Shown here piece after piece: positions 1-10,179 of a stretch of 64,000 nucleotides of DNA; position 1 is the stretch's first letter; every line of letters begins with the position of its first letter. The position numbers and the translations under genes were made by a program. The notes beneath the pieces were generated by a model that was given only the letters and a program-made list of their open reading frames with translations, was not told the DNA's origin and made no database searches. The stretch is taken from the NCBI RefSeq assembly GCF_020149765.1, contig NZ_CP083809.1, positions 2,418,001-2,482,000 on the forward strand, given 5' to 3'. This DNA comes from Pantoea agglomerans. Lineage in GTDB: Bacteria > Pseudomonadota > Gammaproteobacteria > Enterobacterales > Enterobacteriaceae.

Positions 1-632
1 AGATCCGCCTGCTCCAGCGCCTGATAAATCTCCTCCATGCCGACAGGCATCTCGCCAAACCACACCACATGCGGACGCAGCGGCGCGGGAAACTGACAGC
101 AGGTGCAGCGATCGTCGGTGGTCAGATCCCCGTTCCAGGCGATCACCTGGCCGCTGCTGGTGCAGCGCACCTTCAGCAGTTCGCCGTGCATATGCAGCAC
201 GCGGCTGTTGCCCGCGCGCTCGTGCAGATTGTCGATATTCTGCGTCACCAGCAAAAAGTTATCGCCCAGCACCTGCTCCAGCTCGGCCAGCGCCCTGTGC
301 GCGGCGTTGGGCTGGATCTCGCTGGCGTGCAGGGCGCGGCGGCGCGCGTTGTAAAAACGCTGCACCAGCTCAGGATCGCGGCGGTAGCCTTCCGGCGTCG
401 CCACATCCTCCACGCGATGCTCTTCCCAGAGGCCGTCGGCGGCGCGAAAGGTCTGAATGCCCGACTCAGCTGAAATACCCGCGCCGGTCAGCACCACCAC
501 GAACGGCTGCGGATGGGCCGCCAGCTCCGCCTGACGATCGCGCTCAAAAATACGCTGGCGAAAACGCTGATGCACCTTGCGGCGGGTCTTCTTATAGCGG
601 GCGAGCCGCAAGCGTCGACGCGGTGTGCGCAT
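1..632 (-). CDS. cobB: NAD-dependent protein deacylase CobB (sirtuin), 3' end outside window
   Basis: Sir2-family enzyme that removes acetyl and succinyl groups from protein lysines using NAD+. The reverse strand from the ATG at 632 reads [15 protein letters not shown], a basic N-terminal extension like that of the long E. coli form. It then shows the NAD-binding [10 protein letters not shown] motif, [11 protein letters not shown], the [12 protein letters not shown] core, the catalytic His in LHMHGELL, and the zinc site [12 protein letters not shown]. The last visible residues correspond to about residue 210 of about 270. A Shine-Dalgarno aaggag lies 6 nt before the start. It is the gene after lolE on the same strand, separated by 92 bp. 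In E. coli nagK lies between them; it is absent here. Confidence 0.96.
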   Translation of the reverse strand, partial: MRTPRRRLRLARYKKTRRKVHQRFRQRIFERDRQAELAAHPQPFVVVLTGAGISAESGIQTFRAADGLWEEHRVEDVATPEGYRRDPELVQRFYNARRRALHASEIQPNAAHRALAELEQVLGDNFLLVTQNIDNLHERAGNSRVLHMHGELLKVRCTSSGQVIAWNGDLTTDDRCTCCQFPAPLRPHVVWFGEMPVGMEEIYQALEQAD

Positions 633-724
633 AAAAACTCCTTGTGGGCGACGTCGGGTCGCCGCCAGAAAATCTCAAGTGTAGCGGCCGCGTATGACAG
701 CGCAATGCCGCCGTTTTCGCCGGA

Positions 725-1969
725 TTACTGACCGCTCAGCACCCGCGCCGGATCGATGCGGCTGGCGCGCCGCGCCGGATACCAGCTCGCCAGCAGGCTA
801 AGCACAATCGCCGTCAGCAGCACCGAGCCAACGTCGAGCCAGTGCAGCTCAGAGGGCAGAAAATCGATAAAGTAGATATCGCCCGCCAGCAAATGATGGC
901 CGGTCAGCGATTCCAGCCCGCGCACCAGCGTGGTGAGATTCAGCGCCACCAGCACGCCGATCACCACGCCGCTGACGCTGCCGAGCAGCCCAGCCAGCAG
1001 GCCGTACCAGATAAAGATGGCGCGGATCAGCCCATCTTTAGCGCCCAGGGTGCGCAGCACCGCAATATCGCTGCTCTTGTCCTTCACCGCCATCACCAGC
1101 GTCGAGACGATATTAAAACAGGCTACGCCAATCACCAGCACCATCGCCAGATACATAATGGCGCGGATCATCTGAATATCGCGATACATATAGCCGAAGG
1201 TGCCGATCCAGCTGCGGATATAGACGTCACTGTGGGTCGCCTCGCCCGCGTCGCGCACCAGCTTCACCGCCTGGAAGGGGTCCTGCATCTTCAGGGCGAT
1301 ACCCGTGACACTGTCACCCATATCGAGATAGCTTTGGGCATCCGCCAGCGGCACCAGCGCCAGACTGTGGTCCAGCATGCCGCTCAGCTGCAGGATGCCG
1401 CTCACCTGCAGGCGAATACGCTTCGGCTGCAGCAGTTTCGTGCCGCCGTCGTTGTTGGGGATCAGGATAGTAATCCAGCTGCCCTGCTTTACGTTCAGGG
1501 TGCGGGCGATGCCGCCGCCTAAAATAATCTGCTGTTTGCCCGCGGCGAAGGTTTTCCAGCCGTCCCCCTCCACAAACTGCGGCAGCGCGCTGAGGCGCGG
1601 CTCCTGCGCCGGATCGACCCCTTTCACCTGCAGCGCCTGCAGCTTCGCGCCGCTCTCGATCAGGCCGGTAAAGTTAACGTAGGGCGCGGCGGCGGCGATG
1701 CCGGGCACCTGCTCCACGGGGGCTATCAGCGCCTGCCAGTTGCGGAACGGCTGATTGACCGCCTCGATCTCACCGTGCGGCACCACCGCCAGAATACGGT
1801 TGTTCAGCTCGCGCTCGAAGCCGTTCATGGCGCTCAGGCCGATGATCAGCACCGCCACGCCCAGCGCGATGCCGAGGGTAGAGATAATCGAGATCAGCGA
1901 CACCATGCCGCCGCCGCGGCGGCCGCGGCTAAAACGCAGCCCTAACAACAGGGATAACGACGAACCCAT
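725..1969 (-). CDS. lolE: Lipoprotein-releasing ABC transporter permease LolE
   Basis: Inner-membrane subunit of LolCDE, which extracts outer-membrane lipoproteins from the inner membrane and hands them to LolA. The 414-residue protein has the family layout: one N-terminal membrane helix (about residues 25-45), a large periplasmic domain, then three C-terminal helices ending in the conserved [17 protein letters not shown] tail of FtsX/MacB-type permeases. The length matches E. coli LolE (414). The start codon overlaps the stop of lolD by one base, so the two are translationally coupled in the lolC-lolD-lolE operon. Confidence 0.97.
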   Translation of the reverse strand: MGSSLSLLLGLRFSRGRRGGGMVSLISIISTLGIALGVAVLIIGLSAMNGFERELNNRILAVVPHGEIEAVNQPFRNWQALIAPVEQVPGIAAAAPYVNFTGLIESGAKLQALQVKGVDPAQEPRLSALPQFVEGDGWKTFAAGKQQIILGGGIARTLNVKQGSWITILIPNNDGGTKLLQPKRIRLQVSGILQLSGMLDHSLALVPLADAQSYLDMGDSVTGIALKMQDPFQAVKLVRDAGEATHSDVYIRSWIGTFGYMYRDIQMIRAIMYLAMVLVIGVACFNIVSTLVMAVKDKSSDIAVLRTLGAKDGLIRAIFIWYGLLAGLLGSVSGVVIGVLVALNLTTLVRGLESLTGHHLLAGDIYFIDFLPSELHWLDVGSVLLTAIVLSLLASWYPARRASRIDPARVLSGQ

Positions 1970-2673
1970 CAGAGCGCTCCTGCTAAGGTCACCTGCTCGC
2001 TTAGCTGACCGTCGCGCATCTCCATCTGGCGCGACAGGCGCTTCGCCAGATGCAGATCGTGCGTCACCACCAGAAAGGCGGTGCCCTGACGGACATTCAG
2101 CTCGCCCAGCAGTTCAAAAATGGCGTCGGCGTTGCGCGCGTCGAGGTTGCCTGTTGGCTCATCCGCCATCACCAGACGCGGGCGGTTCACCAGCGCGCGG
2201 GCGATAGAGACGCGCTGGCGCTCGCCGCCCGACAGCTCCGACGGTCGGTGATGCGCCCGCTTCTCCAGGCCTACCGCCGCCAGCATCTCGCGCGCGCGCT
2301 GCTGCGCCTCCGCCTTGCCGGTTTTGCCGATCAGCAGCGGCATCGCCACGTTTTCCAGCGCGTTAAAGTCGGGCAGCAGATGATGGAACTGGTAGATAAA
2401 GCCCAGCTCGCGGTTGCGCAGCGAGGCTTTGGCAGAGGATGACATGGCGTTCAGCGACTGGCCGTCAAATACCACATCGCCAGAGGTGGGCGCGTCCAGC
2501 CCGCCCAGCAGATGCAGCAGCGTACTTTTGCCGGAGCCGGAGCTGCCGACAATCGCCACCAGCTCACCGGGCTGCAGGCTAAAGGTGACGTTGCGCAGCA
2601 CGTCAGTCTGCACGCTGCCTTCCTGATAGCGTTTGCACAGTTCGCGGCACTGCAACAAAGGGGTGTTACTCAT
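1969..2673 (-). CDS. lolD: Lipoprotein-releasing ABC transporter ATP-binding protein LolD
   Basis: Cytoplasmic ATPase of LolCDE. The 234 residues contain Walker [10 protein letters not shown] (about 43-51), the Q-loop region [20 protein letters not shown], the ABC signature [15 protein letters not shown], Walker [14 protein letters not shown], and the switch His in VVTHD. The LolD-specific stretch [10 protein letters not shown] is present. It overlaps the end of lolC by 8 bp and the start of lolE by 1 bp, consistent with a single transcript and fixed stoichiometry. Confidence 0.98.
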   Translation of the reverse strand: MSNTPLLQCRELCKRYQEGSVQTDVLRNVTFSLQPGELVAIVGSSGSGKSTLLHLLGGLDAPTSGDVVFDGQSLNAMSSSAKASLRNRELGFIYQFHHLLPDFNALENVAMPLLIGKTGKAEAQQRAREMLAAVGLEKRAHHRPSELSGGERQRVSIARALVNRPRLVMADEPTGNLDARNADAIFELLGELNVRQGTAFLVVTHDLHLAKRLSRQMEMRDGQLSEQVTLAGAL

Positions 2674-3865
2674 AACGTAAAGCCTCAGCGGGTTGAACGG
2701 CGGCGGCGCGCCAGGAGGGATAGAGCGTCGACAGCAGCGCGACAGCCATCGCCGTTACGGCGATAGTGATCACCTGCCAGAGATTGATGTCGACCGGCAG
2801 CGCCGCGCCATCTAAAAACAGGCCGATAACCGGCATCAGATTATTGAGCTGGCTGGCCAGCAGCACGCCCAGCAGGGTGCCGAGCAGCGCGCCGATAATC
2901 CCGGCGCTGGCGCCCTGCACCATAAACACCGCGACAATCTGACGGCGCGTCAGCCCCTGCGTTTGCAGGATCGCCACCTCGCCCTGCTTCTCCATAATCA
3001 GCAGGCCGAGCGAGGTAATGATATTAAAGGCGGCGACGGCGACGATCAGGCTCAGCAGCAGCCCCATCATATTCTTCTCCATGCGCACCGCCTGGAACAG
3101 GTCGCCTTTGCGCTCGCGCCAGTCTTTCCATACCAGACCGGCCGGCAGCGGCTGCTGGCTTAGCGCATCCACCGCCAGCGGCTTATCCAGCCAGAGACGC
3201 CAGCCGGTGACGTTGCCCGCCGGATAGCGCATCAGGCGCGAGGCGTCCTGCTGGTTGACCAGGATCTGGTAGCCGTCCACCTCGCTGTTGGCCGCATAGG
3301 TTCCCGCTACGGTAAACAGACGCTGGCTCGGCACGCGGCCCATCGGGGTAAACTGGCTGACCGACGGCACCATCAGGCGCAGCTCGTCGCCGCGCTTCAC
3401 GCCAAGCTGCGTCGCCAGCTGTTCGCCAAGGATGACATTGTACTGGCCCGACTGCAGCACGCTTTGCGGCGTGTTGACCAGATAAGGCGTCAGGGGATCT
3501 TTTTCGTCGGGCTGAATGCCGAGCATCACGCCAACCGACACGTTATGCGCGCTCTGCAGTACCACGTCAGCGGTGGTGAGCGGCGCCATGCGGCTGACGC
3601 CCGCCAGCTTAAGGCTCGCGGCGGGCTGCTGCTGCGGGTTGATGCTGCCTTTGTCGCTGGTGACCAGCGCCTGCGGCATCAGCCCGAGAATATTGCCCTC
3701 CAGCTCGCGTTCAAAGCCGTTCATCACCGACAGTACGGTGACCAGGGCCAGCACACCGAGCGTAATGCCGATAGTGGAGAGCCAGGAAACGAAGCGACCA
3801 AAGCGATCCGATGCTCGCCCGCGCATATAGCGCAGGCCGATAAATAGCGCGACAGGTTGATACAT
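2666..3865 (-). CDS. lolC: Lipoprotein-releasing ABC transporter permease LolC
   Basis: Inner-membrane partner of LolE and LolD. From the ATG at 3865 ([17 protein letters not shown]) it is 399 residues, the same as E. coli LolC; the open frame extends 31 codons further upstream but that part is not family-like. It shows an N-terminal helix (about 25-48), a periplasmic domain, three C-terminal helices and a closing [24 protein letters not shown] end. It is the first gene of the operon; about 220 bp of non-coding sequence separates it from the divergent small gene at 4088. Confidence 0.97.
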   Translation of the reverse strand: MYQPVALFIGLRYMRGRASDRFGRFVSWLSTIGITLGVLALVTVLSVMNGFERELEGNILGLMPQALVTSDKGSINPQQQPAASLKLAGVSRMAPLTTADVVLQSAHNVSVGVMLGIQPDEKDPLTPYLVNTPQSVLQSGQYNVILGEQLATQLGVKRGDELRLMVPSVSQFTPMGRVPSQRLFTVAGTYAANSEVDGYQILVNQQDASRLMRYPAGNVTGWRLWLDKPLAVDALSQQPLPAGLVWKDWRERKGDLFQAVRMEKNMMGLLLSLIVAVAAFNIITSLGLLIMEKQGEVAILQTQGLTRRQIVAVFMVQGASAGIIGALLGTLLGVLLASQLNNLMPVIGLFLDGAALPVDINLWQVITIAVTAMAVALLSTLYPSWRAAAVQPAEALRYE

Positions 3866-4087
3866 GTATTCCGTCTTGGCAGTTGCCTGAAAGTAGACCA
3901 GTGATGATAAAGGAGGCGTCTGGTTTATGAAACCTCTAACCCTCTGAGTACGCGGCAAAGTGTGGCCGATTTTCGCTAAAAAGATATGCTGCTGGCCTCA
4001 ACTGTACGTTTAATCGCCTGCCGTCCGGGTAGGCTACACTATAAGGTGAAGTCAGCAACGTGCTCCCTGGGCGCTGGAGTAAACACC

Positions 4088-4297
4088 ATGTTCAAATATC
4101 CCAAAGGCAGTATTGTGAAACACAAATCGGGAGAGATAAAAGGCGAGATTGTTAACGTTTTTGAACAGGGAGACGCACCCACCGGCTATTACGTCAAGTG
4201 GGACGACGGCAACCACAGCTACCACCTGGAAATGGAGCTGAGCTGGGCGAATATCGATCGTCCGCGCATGCACTATACCCAACCATCCGCTAAATAA
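4088..4297 (+). CDS. Small conserved-looking protein of unknown function (69 aa)
   Basis: I do not recognise this family. The ATG at 4088 gives 69 residues, soluble, rich in charged and aromatic residues (KHKSGEIKGEIVNVFEQG, YYVKWDDGNHSYHLEMEL), with no membrane segment or signal peptide. The alternating pattern suggests a small beta-barrel of the KOW/SH3 kind, which is inference only. A longer frame opens at 3986, but the stretch before 4088 is compositionally unlike protein and the ATG has a purine-rich ggagt upstream. It is divergent from lolC and precedes mfd in the same direction. Confidence 0.7.
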   Translation: MFKYPKGSIVKHKSGEIKGEIVNVFEQGDAPTGYYVKWDDGNHSYHLEMELSWANIDRPRMHYTQPSAK

Positions 4298-4339
4298 CCG
4301 GCCACCGCGCAAAGGAAAAACCGCCGCAGCAGGTGATCG

Positions 4340-4371
4340 CCAGGGCGTAATGTGGAATCATGACGCCCTGG
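4340..4371. repeat. Inverted repeat in the mfd leader
   Basis: A perfect 9-bp inverted repeat (CCAGGGCGT / ACGCCCTGG) with a 14-nt loop lies 28 bp before the mfd start. No T-run follows it on the plus strand, so it is not a clear terminator. It could be a leader hairpin, or the remains of one ending the transcript of the preceding small gene. Confidence 0.45.
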
Positions 4372-4398
4372 AAAAAATGGAGAGAACCACAAGATCCC

Positions 4399-7300
4399 AT
4401 GTCCGAACAGATTCGCTATGCCCTGCCCGTAAAATCTGGCGATCGCCGCCAGCTTGGTGAGCTAATCGGTGCCGCGCACGCGGTGGAGTGCGCCAGCATT
4501 ACCGAGCGCCACGCCGGTCCGGTGCTGATGATTACCCCCGATATGCAAACCGCGCTGCGCCTGCTGGAGGAAATCCGCCAGTTTACCGATCTCCCCGTCA
4601 GCCATCTCGCCGACTGGGAAACGCTGCCCTATGACAGCTTCTCACCGCATCAGGACATTATTTCGGCGCGTCTGTCGACGCTTTACCAGCTGCCAACCAT
4701 GACGCGCGGCATGCTGATTATGCCGGTAAACACCCTGATGCAGCGCGTCTGTCCCCATACTTTTTTGCACGGCCACGCTCTGGTGATGAAGCAGGGACAG
4801 AAGCTGTCGCGCGATCGCCTGCGCGATCAGCTGGAACAGGCGGGCTATCGCCACGTCGATCAGGTGATGGAGCACGGCGAATACGCCACGCGCGGCGCGC
4901 TGCTCGATCTCTTTCCCATGGGCAGCGATCAGCCCTACCGCATCGACTTTTTCGACGATGAGATCGACAGCCTGCGGCTGTTCGACGTTGACAGCCAGCG
5001 CACGCTGGAAGCGGTGCCGGCGATTAACCTGCTGCCGGCCCATGAGTTTCCGACCGACAAAGCGGCGATCGAGCTGTTCCGCACCCGCTGGCGCGAGCAG
5101 TTCGACGTGCGCCGCGAGCCGGAGCATATCTATCAGCAGGTGAGCAAAGGCACCCTGCCCGCCGGCATCGAATACTGGCAGCCGCTCTTCTTCGAGCAGG
5201 CGCTGCCGACGCTGTTCAGCTATCTGCCCGACAATACGCTGGTGGTGAACTGCGGCGATCTTAACGGCAGCGCAGAGCGCTTCTGGCAGGACGTCGAGGC
5301 GCGCTATGAGAATCGCCGCGTCGACCCGATGCGCCCGCTGCTGACGCCAGCCACGCTCTGGCTGCGGCCCGACGCGCTGCTGGGCGAGCTGAACCGCTGG
5401 CCGCGCATGCAGATGACCAATGAATCACTGCCGGAGAAAGCGGGCAATACCAATCTTGGCTACCGGCCGCTGCCGGATATCGCCGTGCAGGCGCAGGCCA
5501 AAGCGCCGCTCGATCCGCTGCGCCAGTTCCTCGACGACTTCAGCGGCCAGGTCACCTTCTCGGTGGAGAGCGAAGGCCGCCGCGAAAGCCTGCAGGAGCT
5601 GCTGGCGCGCATTAAGCTGCGTCCGCAGACGGTGCGGCGCTTCGATGAGGCACAGAGCGAACGCTATACCCTGATGATCGGTGCCAGCGAGCGCGGCTTT
5701 ATCGATACGCTGCGCGACCGCGCCCTGATCTGCGAAAGCGATCTGCTGGGCGAACGCGTCAGCCGTCGCCGCCAGGATACGCGCCGCACCATCAACCCGG
5801 ATATTCTGATCCGCAACCTGGCCGAGCTGACGCCCGGTCAGCCGGTGGTGCATCTGGAGCACGGCGTTGGCCGCTATATCGGCCTGACCACGCTGGAGGC
5901 GGGCGGCATTATGGCGGAGTATCTGATGCTCTCCTACGCCAACGACGCCAAACTCTATGTGCCGGTCTCGTCGCTGCATCTGATCAGCCGCTACGCCGGC
6001 GGCGCGGATGAAAACGCGCCGCTGCACAAGCTGGGCAGCGACGCCTGGTCGCGCGCGCGGCAGAAAGCGGCGGAGAAGGTGCGCGACGTTGCCGCCGAGC
6101 TGCTGGATATTTACGCCCAGCGCGCGGCGAAAGCGGGCTACGCCTTTAAGCACGACCGCGAGCAGTATCAGCTCTTCTGCGAAAGCTTCCCGTTTGAAAC
6201 CACGGCGGATCAGGCGCAGGCGATCAACGCGGTGCTGAGCGATATGTGTCAGCCGCTGGCGATGGATCGACTGGTGTGCGGCGACGTTGGCTTCGGCAAG
6301 ACCGAAGTGGCGATGCGCGCCGCCTTCCTGGCGGTCGAGAACCATAAACAGGTGGCGGTGCTGGTGCCGACCACGCTGCTGGCGCAGCAGCACTACGATA
6401 ACTTCCGCGATCGCTTCGCCAACTGGCCGGTGCGCATTGAGATGCTGTCGCGCTTCCGCAGCGCCAAAGAGCAGACGCAGGTGCTGCAGGCGGCGAGCGA
6501 GGGCAAGATCGATATTCTGATCGGTACCCATAAGCTGCTGATGAGCGATCTAAAGTGGCACGACTTAGGGCTGCTGATCGTCGATGAAGAGCACCGCTTC
6601 GGCGTGCGCCACAAAGAGCGCATCAAGGCGATGCGCGCCGACGTCGATATTCTGACGCTTACCGCGACGCCGATCCCGCGCACCCTGAATATGGCGATGA
6701 GCGGCATGCGCGATCTGTCGATTATCGCCACGCCGCCCGCGCGCCGCCTGGCGGTGAAGACCTTTGTGCGCGAGTATGACGCGCTGGTGGTGCGTGAGGC
6801 GATCCTGCGTGAAGTGCTGCGCGGCGGCCAGGTCTACTACCTCTATAACGACGTTGAGAATATTGAGAAGGCGGCGCAGCGGCTGACGGAGCTGGTGCCG
6901 GAGGCGCGTATCGCCATCGGCCACGGCCAGATGCGCGAGCGCGACCTTGAACGGGTGATGAATGACTTCCATCATCAGCGCTTCAACGTGCTGGTCTGCA
7001 CCACCATTATCGAGACCGGCATCGATATCCCGACCGCCAACACCATTATTATTGAGCGCGCCGATCATTTCGGCCTGGCGCAGCTGCATCAGCTGCGCGG
7101 CCGCGTCGGACGTTCGCACCATCAGGCGTACGCCTGGCTGCTGACGCCGCCGCCTAAAGCGATGACCAGCGACGCGCAGAAGCGTCTGGAGGCGATCGCC
7201 TCGCTGGAGGATCTGGGCGCGGGCTTTGCGCTGGCAACGCACGATCTGGAGATCCGCGGCGCAGGCGAGCTGCTGGGCGAAGAGCAGAGCGGCCAGATGG

Positions 7301-7842
7301 AGACGCTGGGCTTCTCGCTCTATATGGAGCTGCTGGAGAACGCGGTTGAGGCGCTGAAGGCGGGCCGCGAGCCGTCGCTGGAGGATCTCACCAGCAATCA
7401 GACCGAGATTGAGCTGCGCATGCCCGCTCTGCTGCCGGAGGAGTTTATCCCCGACGTCAATACCCGCCTTTCGCTCTATAAGCGCATCGCCAGCGCCGAC
7501 AGCGAAGAGGAGCTGCAGGAGCTGAAGGTTGAGATGATCGATCGCTTCGGCATCCTGCCGGACGCGGCGCGCAATCTGCTGGATATCGCTGCGCTGCGGC
7601 TGGTGGCGCGCAGCCTCGGCATCCGCAAGATCGAGGTCAGCGATAAAGGCGGCTTCTTTGATTTTGCGCCGCAGAACAGCGTCGATCCCGGCTGGCTGAT
7701 TAGCCTGCTGCAGAAGGATCCGCAGCAGTGGAAGCTTGATGGCCCGACCCGACTGCGCTTTACGCGCGATCTGACCGAGCGCAAGCTGCGCATGGAGTGG
7801 GTGCAGAGCTTTATGGCACAGCTGCGCGAAAACCGCGTTTAG
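4399..7842 (+). CDS. mfd: Transcription-repair coupling factor Mfd
   Basis: ATP-dependent translocase that removes stalled RNA polymerase and recruits UvrA for repair. The ATG at 4399 (MSEQIRYALPVKSG) aligns with the E. coli start and gives 1147 residues (E. coli 1148). Visible landmarks: a UvrB-like N-terminal region (LADWETLPYDSFSPHQD), the RNA-polymerase interaction domain near GQPVVHLEHGVGRYIG, Walker A GDVGFGKTEVA, the DEEH box, SF2 motif III LTATPIPRTL, and motif VI QLRGRVGRS. An in-frame ATG at 4360 has no homologous extension, and ggagag sits about 14 nt before 4399. Confidence 0.98.
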   Translation: MSEQIRYALPVKSGDRRQLGELIGAAHAVECASITERHAGPVLMITPDMQTALRLLEEIRQFTDLPVSHLADWETLPYDSFSPHQDIISARLSTLYQLPTMTRGMLIMPVNTLMQRVCPHTFLHGHALVMKQGQKLSRDRLRDQLEQAGYRHVDQVMEHGEYATRGALLDLFPMGSDQPYRIDFFDDEIDSLRLFDVDSQRTLEAVPAINLLPAHEFPTDKAAIELFRTRWREQFDVRREPEHIYQQVSKGTLPAGIEYWQPLFFEQALPTLFSYLPDNTLVVNCGDLNGSAERFWQDVEARYENRRVDPMRPLLTPATLWLRPDALLGELNRWPRMQMTNESLPEKAGNTNLGYRPLPDIAVQAQAKAPLDPLRQFLDDFSGQVTFSVESEGRRESLQELLARIKLRPQTVRRFDEAQSERYTLMIGASERGFIDTLRDRALICESDLLGERVSRRRQDTRRTINPDILIRNLAELTPGQPVVHLEHGVGRYIGLTTLEAGGIMAEYLMLSYANDAKLYVPVSSLHLISRYAGGADENAPLHKLGSDAWSRARQKAAEKVRDVAAELLDIYAQRAAKAGYAFKHDREQYQLFCESFPFETTADQAQAINAVLSDMCQPLAMDRLVCGDVGFGKTEVAMRAAFLAVENHKQVAVLVPTTLLAQQHYDNFRDRFANWPVRIEMLSRFRSAKEQTQVLQAASEGKIDILIGTHKLLMSDLKWHDLGLLIVDEEHRFGVRHKERIKAMRADVDILTLTATPIPRTLNMAMSGMRDLSIIATPPARRLAVKTFVREYDALVVREAILREVLRGGQVYYLYNDVENIEKAAQRLTELVPEARIAIGHGQMRERDLERVMNDFHHQRFNVLVCTTIIETGIDIPTANTIIIERADHFGLAQLHQLRGRVGRSHHQAYAWLLTPPPKAMTSDAQKRLEAIASLEDLGAGFALATHDLEIRGAGELLGEEQSGQMETLGFSLYMELLENAVEALKAGREPSLEDLTSNQTEIELRMPALLPEEFIPDVNTRLSLYKRIASADSEEELQELKVEMIDRFGILPDAARNLLDIAALRLVARSLGIRKIEVSDKGGFFDFAPQNSVDPGWLISLLQKDPQQWKLDGPTRLRFTRDLTERKLRMEWVQSFMAQLRENRV

Positions 7843-7848
7843 TGACAT

Positions 7849-7880
7849 AGTCACGTCTCCCGCCAGCGGGAGACGTGACT
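7849..7880. terminator. Bidirectional terminator between mfd and phoA
   Basis: Near-perfect 15-bp inverted repeat (AGTCACGTCTCCCGC and its complement) with a minimal loop, in the 42-bp gap between the converging mfd and phoA genes. The T-tracts are short on both sides, but the stem is strong and the position is typical. Confidence 0.8.
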
Positions 7881-7884
7881 TAAT

Positions 7885-9309
7885 TTACTTCAGCGCCATC
7901 GCGTCGCGCAGCGTAAAGAAGAGATCGGTCTGATCGGTCAGACCCACCACATTCGCCGCCCAGGGGCCGTAGGCCGCGACGCGCAGCTGGGTGCCGGTAT
8001 GGCCCTGCGAATCGGTATCGGAGTTGCCGTAGCTGATGGTCATCACCGCGCCATCTTTGGTGTTCAACGCCTGCGTCAGGCCGGGCGCTTTGGTCTCATT
8101 GGCGATAATCTGGCTGCTGTGCGCATGATCTGCCGTCACCACCACCAGCGTATTCCCCTCTTCGCGCGCAAACGCGAGCGCCTGCTGCACCGCTTCGTCG
8201 AGATCCACCGTTTCGCCAATCTGGCCGCACGGATTCGCCGCGTGATCCTCTTTATCAATCGACGCGCCCTCTACCTGCAGGAAAAAGCCGTTCGGGTTGG
8301 CCTTGAGCAGATCTATCGCTTTGGCGGTCATCTGCGACAGCGTCGGGGTAGTGGCCGGACGATCTTTATTGACCTCGCAGGTTACCGCTGGCTGGTCGAT
8401 ATTGCCGTGATAGCTCGCCTTCGGCCCTTTCCAGCGCACCGGCATATTGCCGTCGGCAAACAGGCCGAGCAGCGGTTTGTCCTTACTGGCCGCCGTTACG
8501 GCGTTCAGCCCCTGCCAGTCGCTTACCAGCTGGAACCCCAGCGCCTGCGCCTGGTCGCGCAGAGTTTTGCCCTGATAGTCGCCCGCTTTCGCCACCTCGT
8601 TAAAAGATTTCGCGCCGCCGCCCAGTACCACGTCGGCACGGGTTTTCAGGATCTGTTCGCTGATGGAGCCTTTTCCGCCCTGCTCCAGCGCATTGCTGGC
8701 GCACAGCTCGCTGGTTTTCTCCGGGCCGTAGCATTTGCGGCTGGTGACGTGCGCCATCAGCGCGGCGGGCGTGGCATCCTGCAGCTCCGCGGTTGAGACG
8801 TTGCCGGTCGCTTTGCCTGCCGCTTTGGCGATCTCCAGCAGGGTTTGCTGATCTTTGCCGTTGACGTCGACGCCGATAGCGCCGTTATAGCTTTTGGTGC
8901 CGGTAGCCCACGCGGTGGCGGACGCGGCAGAATCAGTCACGTAATCCGGCTTGTGGCTCTTTTTGTCGAGCGAGTAGTGGGTGTACTGGCCGGTAAGCGG
9001 CAGCGCGTCCAGTCCTTTAAAAAAGCCGCCTGCCCCTTCCGCCAGGTTGCGCGCGGCGGTGATTTCCGAGTCGCCCATGCCGTCGCCGATCAGCAGGATG
9101 ACATTTTTCGCCGTGCTGTTGCGCAGCGACGCTTTCAGCGCCGCGGTCTGATCGCCGGTCAGGCGGCGCGCGCCGCCGTGCAGGGTAATATCACCGGTCG
9201 CGGCGCGGAGATAGGCGGCGTCCGCCGGCGCGCTGCTGTTTTCGGCGTGTGCGGAGAGGCTGACCAGCGAAGCGAGCAGTGAGAAAGTAAAAATGCGCAT
9301 CTGTTTCAT
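7885..9309 (-). CDS. phoA: Periplasmic alkaline phosphatase PhoA
   Basis: Zn/Mg metalloenzyme that hydrolyses phosphomonoesters in the periplasm to supply phosphate. The 474-residue precursor (E. coli 471) starts with a Sec signal peptide ending near SLSAHA. It contains the metal-ligand motif [10 protein letters not shown], the nucleophile region DSAASATAW (Ser127 of the precursor), [10 protein letters not shown] with Zn ligands, and [15 protein letters not shown]. Four cysteines allow the usual disulfides. It converges with mfd and diverges from the tRNA-Ser promoter region. Confidence 0.97.
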   Translation of the reverse strand: MKQMRIFTFSLLASLVSLSAHAENSSAPADAAYLRAATGDITLHGGARRLTGDQTAALKASLRNSTAKNVILLIGDGMGDSEITAARNLAEGAGGFFKGLDALPLTGQYTHYSLDKKSHKPDYVTDSAASATAWATGTKSYNGAIGVDVNGKDQQTLLEIAKAAGKATGNVSTAELQDATPAALMAHVTSRKCYGPEKTSELCASNALEQGGKGSISEQILKTRADVVLGGGAKSFNEVAKAGDYQGKTLRDQAQALGFQLVSDWQGLNAVTAASKDKPLLGLFADGNMPVRWKGPKASYHGNIDQPAVTCEVNKDRPATTPTLSQMTAKAIDLLKANPNGFFLQVEGASIDKEDHAANPCGQIGETVDLDEAVQQALAFAREEGNTLVVVTADHAHSSQIIANETKAPGLTQALNTKDGAVMTISYGNSDTDSQGHTGTQLRVAAYGPWAANVVGLTDQTDLFFTLRDAMALK

Positions 9310-9360
9310 CTTGTATTCCCTTATAAGTAAAATTTACCAGAAGTATCAGGCGTTAAGTCT

Positions 9361-9383
9361 GTGATGCTTTGGTGACATTTTTG
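9361..9383 (-). promoter_or_regulatory. Candidate Pho box upstream of phoA
   Basis: On the minus strand, ATGTCACCAAAGCATCAC matches 11 of 18 positions of the E. coli phoA Pho box as I recall it, with two TCA-containing half-sites 11 bp apart. A possible -10 (GATACT) lies 13 nt downstream. PhoB control of phoA is established; this particular site is inference. Confidence 0.4.
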
Positions 9384-9485
9384 TGGCTGCGGGATTTCTT
9401 TTTGATGACAATCTGGCCGGAATGCGCAGGGATAAAACGATTCGAACAGAGCTTAAGCGGATAGAAAAAAAGAGAAAAATAGTGC

Positions 9486-9514
9486 TTGACCCTTTTGGGC
9501 CGACTCCCTATAGT
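9486..9514 (+). promoter_or_regulatory. Promoter of tRNA-Ser
   Basis: TTGACC, a 17-bp spacer and TATAGT, followed by a GC-rich discriminator (gcgccccg) as in stringently controlled stable-RNA promoters. The tRNA begins 40 bp after the -10. Confidence 0.85.
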
Positions 9515-9553
9515 AGCGCCCCGTTGACCCAGCAAGGTCAGCGGAAAAAATGT

Positions 9554-9641
9554 GGTGAGGTGTCCGAGTGGCTGAAGGAGCACGCCTGGAAAGTGTGTAT
9601 ACGGCAACGTATCGGGGGTTCGAATCCCCCTCTCACCGCCA
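9554..9641 (+). tRNA. tRNA-Ser (anticodon GGA)
   Basis: The 88-nt cloverleaf includes an encoded CCA. The acceptor pairs GGTGAGG with TCTCACC, the anticodon loop is CTGGAAA (GGA, reading UCC/UCU), there is a long class II variable arm, and the T arm is GGGGG-TTCGAAT-CCCCC. Its 3' end is the integration site of the prophage: the last 26 nt are repeated at 51943-51968. Its native downstream terminator and repeats have been moved 42 kb away by the insertion. Confidence 0.97.
9616..9641 (+). other. attL core (3' end of tRNA-Ser)
   Basis: The 26-bp sequence from gggttcgaatcccc to ctcaccgcca is identical at 51943-51968. It covers the T arm and acceptor end, so integration regenerates an intact tRNA. 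Confidence 0.92.
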
Positions 9642-9734
9642 TAATTAGTAGGACGTTGAGCGGACAAAGCCGCGTGTAGACTGAATCCAAAGACTACATC
9701 GAGACAACGGAACTACAAAAGCAGTACAAAAAAG

Positions 9735-9753
9735 TGCACGTGAAATGCACGCG
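9735..9753 (+). other. Integrase arm-type sites, left end
   Basis: Two copies of TGCACG(T/C)G, 11 bp apart, about 95 bp inside attL. The same octamer pair with the same 11-bp spacing lies at 51867-51885, about 60 bp inside attR. Paired repeats flanking the core are expected for arm binding by a tyrosine integrase; binding itself is inferred. Confidence 0.65.
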
Positions 9754-9769
9754 CATCTCAGATGCAAAG

Positions 9770-9803
9770 AAAAAGCCTTTGGTTAACGCCAGAGGCTTTT
9801 CTG
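9770..9803. terminator. Terminator at the left prophage end
   Basis: Hairpin AAAAGCCT...AGGCTTTT with inner pairing TGG/CCA. On the minus strand it is followed by TTTTTCTTT and would end the leftward unit starting near 10430. On the plus strand it could stop read-through from tRNA-Ser. Confidence 0.75.
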
Positions 9804-9888
9804 TTTGTGTCTAATTGCAACGCGATATTTCAAGGTGCTGCAATCCCATCACAACACGCTTCTCCTTTATATGTGCTTTTACTGACGC

Positions 9889-10179
9889 TCAGATCGTCGG
9901 CCGGTACTCGTCGTCATCTTCCAGAATCGTGGCAGTAACTTTACCCAGCACGATGATGCCCTCCAGCCCTTCCCCGTCTATCGTCTCCCCGTCTTGCGTT
10001 ATCAGCCCGGAGGCGAACAGCTTGCCCACCATCGGATAGCCATCGTACTGAAACGCCACCTCATCCCCAGGCTTCATTTTTACGCTGCGGTCGACGATGA
10101 CAAACCCGTCAGGCGTCTCGATGCGGAACGCGCTGCACAATGGAGGCTCGAAGCTTTCTTCTATATATGACGCGCTCAT
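9889..10179 (-). CDS. UmuD/LexA-fold protein lacking the protease dyad (96 aa)
   Basis: The protein resembles the C-terminal fold of S24 peptidases (LexA, UmuD, CI): GFVIVDRSVKMKPGDEVAF (residues 25-43), DGYPMVGKL (46-54) and VLGKVTATIL (77-86) follow the CI protein of this same prophage segment by segment. The catalytic Ser segment is missing and the Lys position holds Gly52, so self-cleavage is not expected. It resembles a ready-cleaved UmuD-prime or HumD-type protein. Its start overlaps the end of the gene before it, and both sit behind a LexA box, so induction by DNA damage is likely. The fold call is by eye. Confidence 0.7.
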   Translation of the reverse strand: MSASYIEESFEPPLCSAFRIETPDGFVIVDRSVKMKPGDEVAFQYDGYPMVGKLFASGLITQDGETIDGEGLEGIIVLGKVTATILEDDDEYRPTI

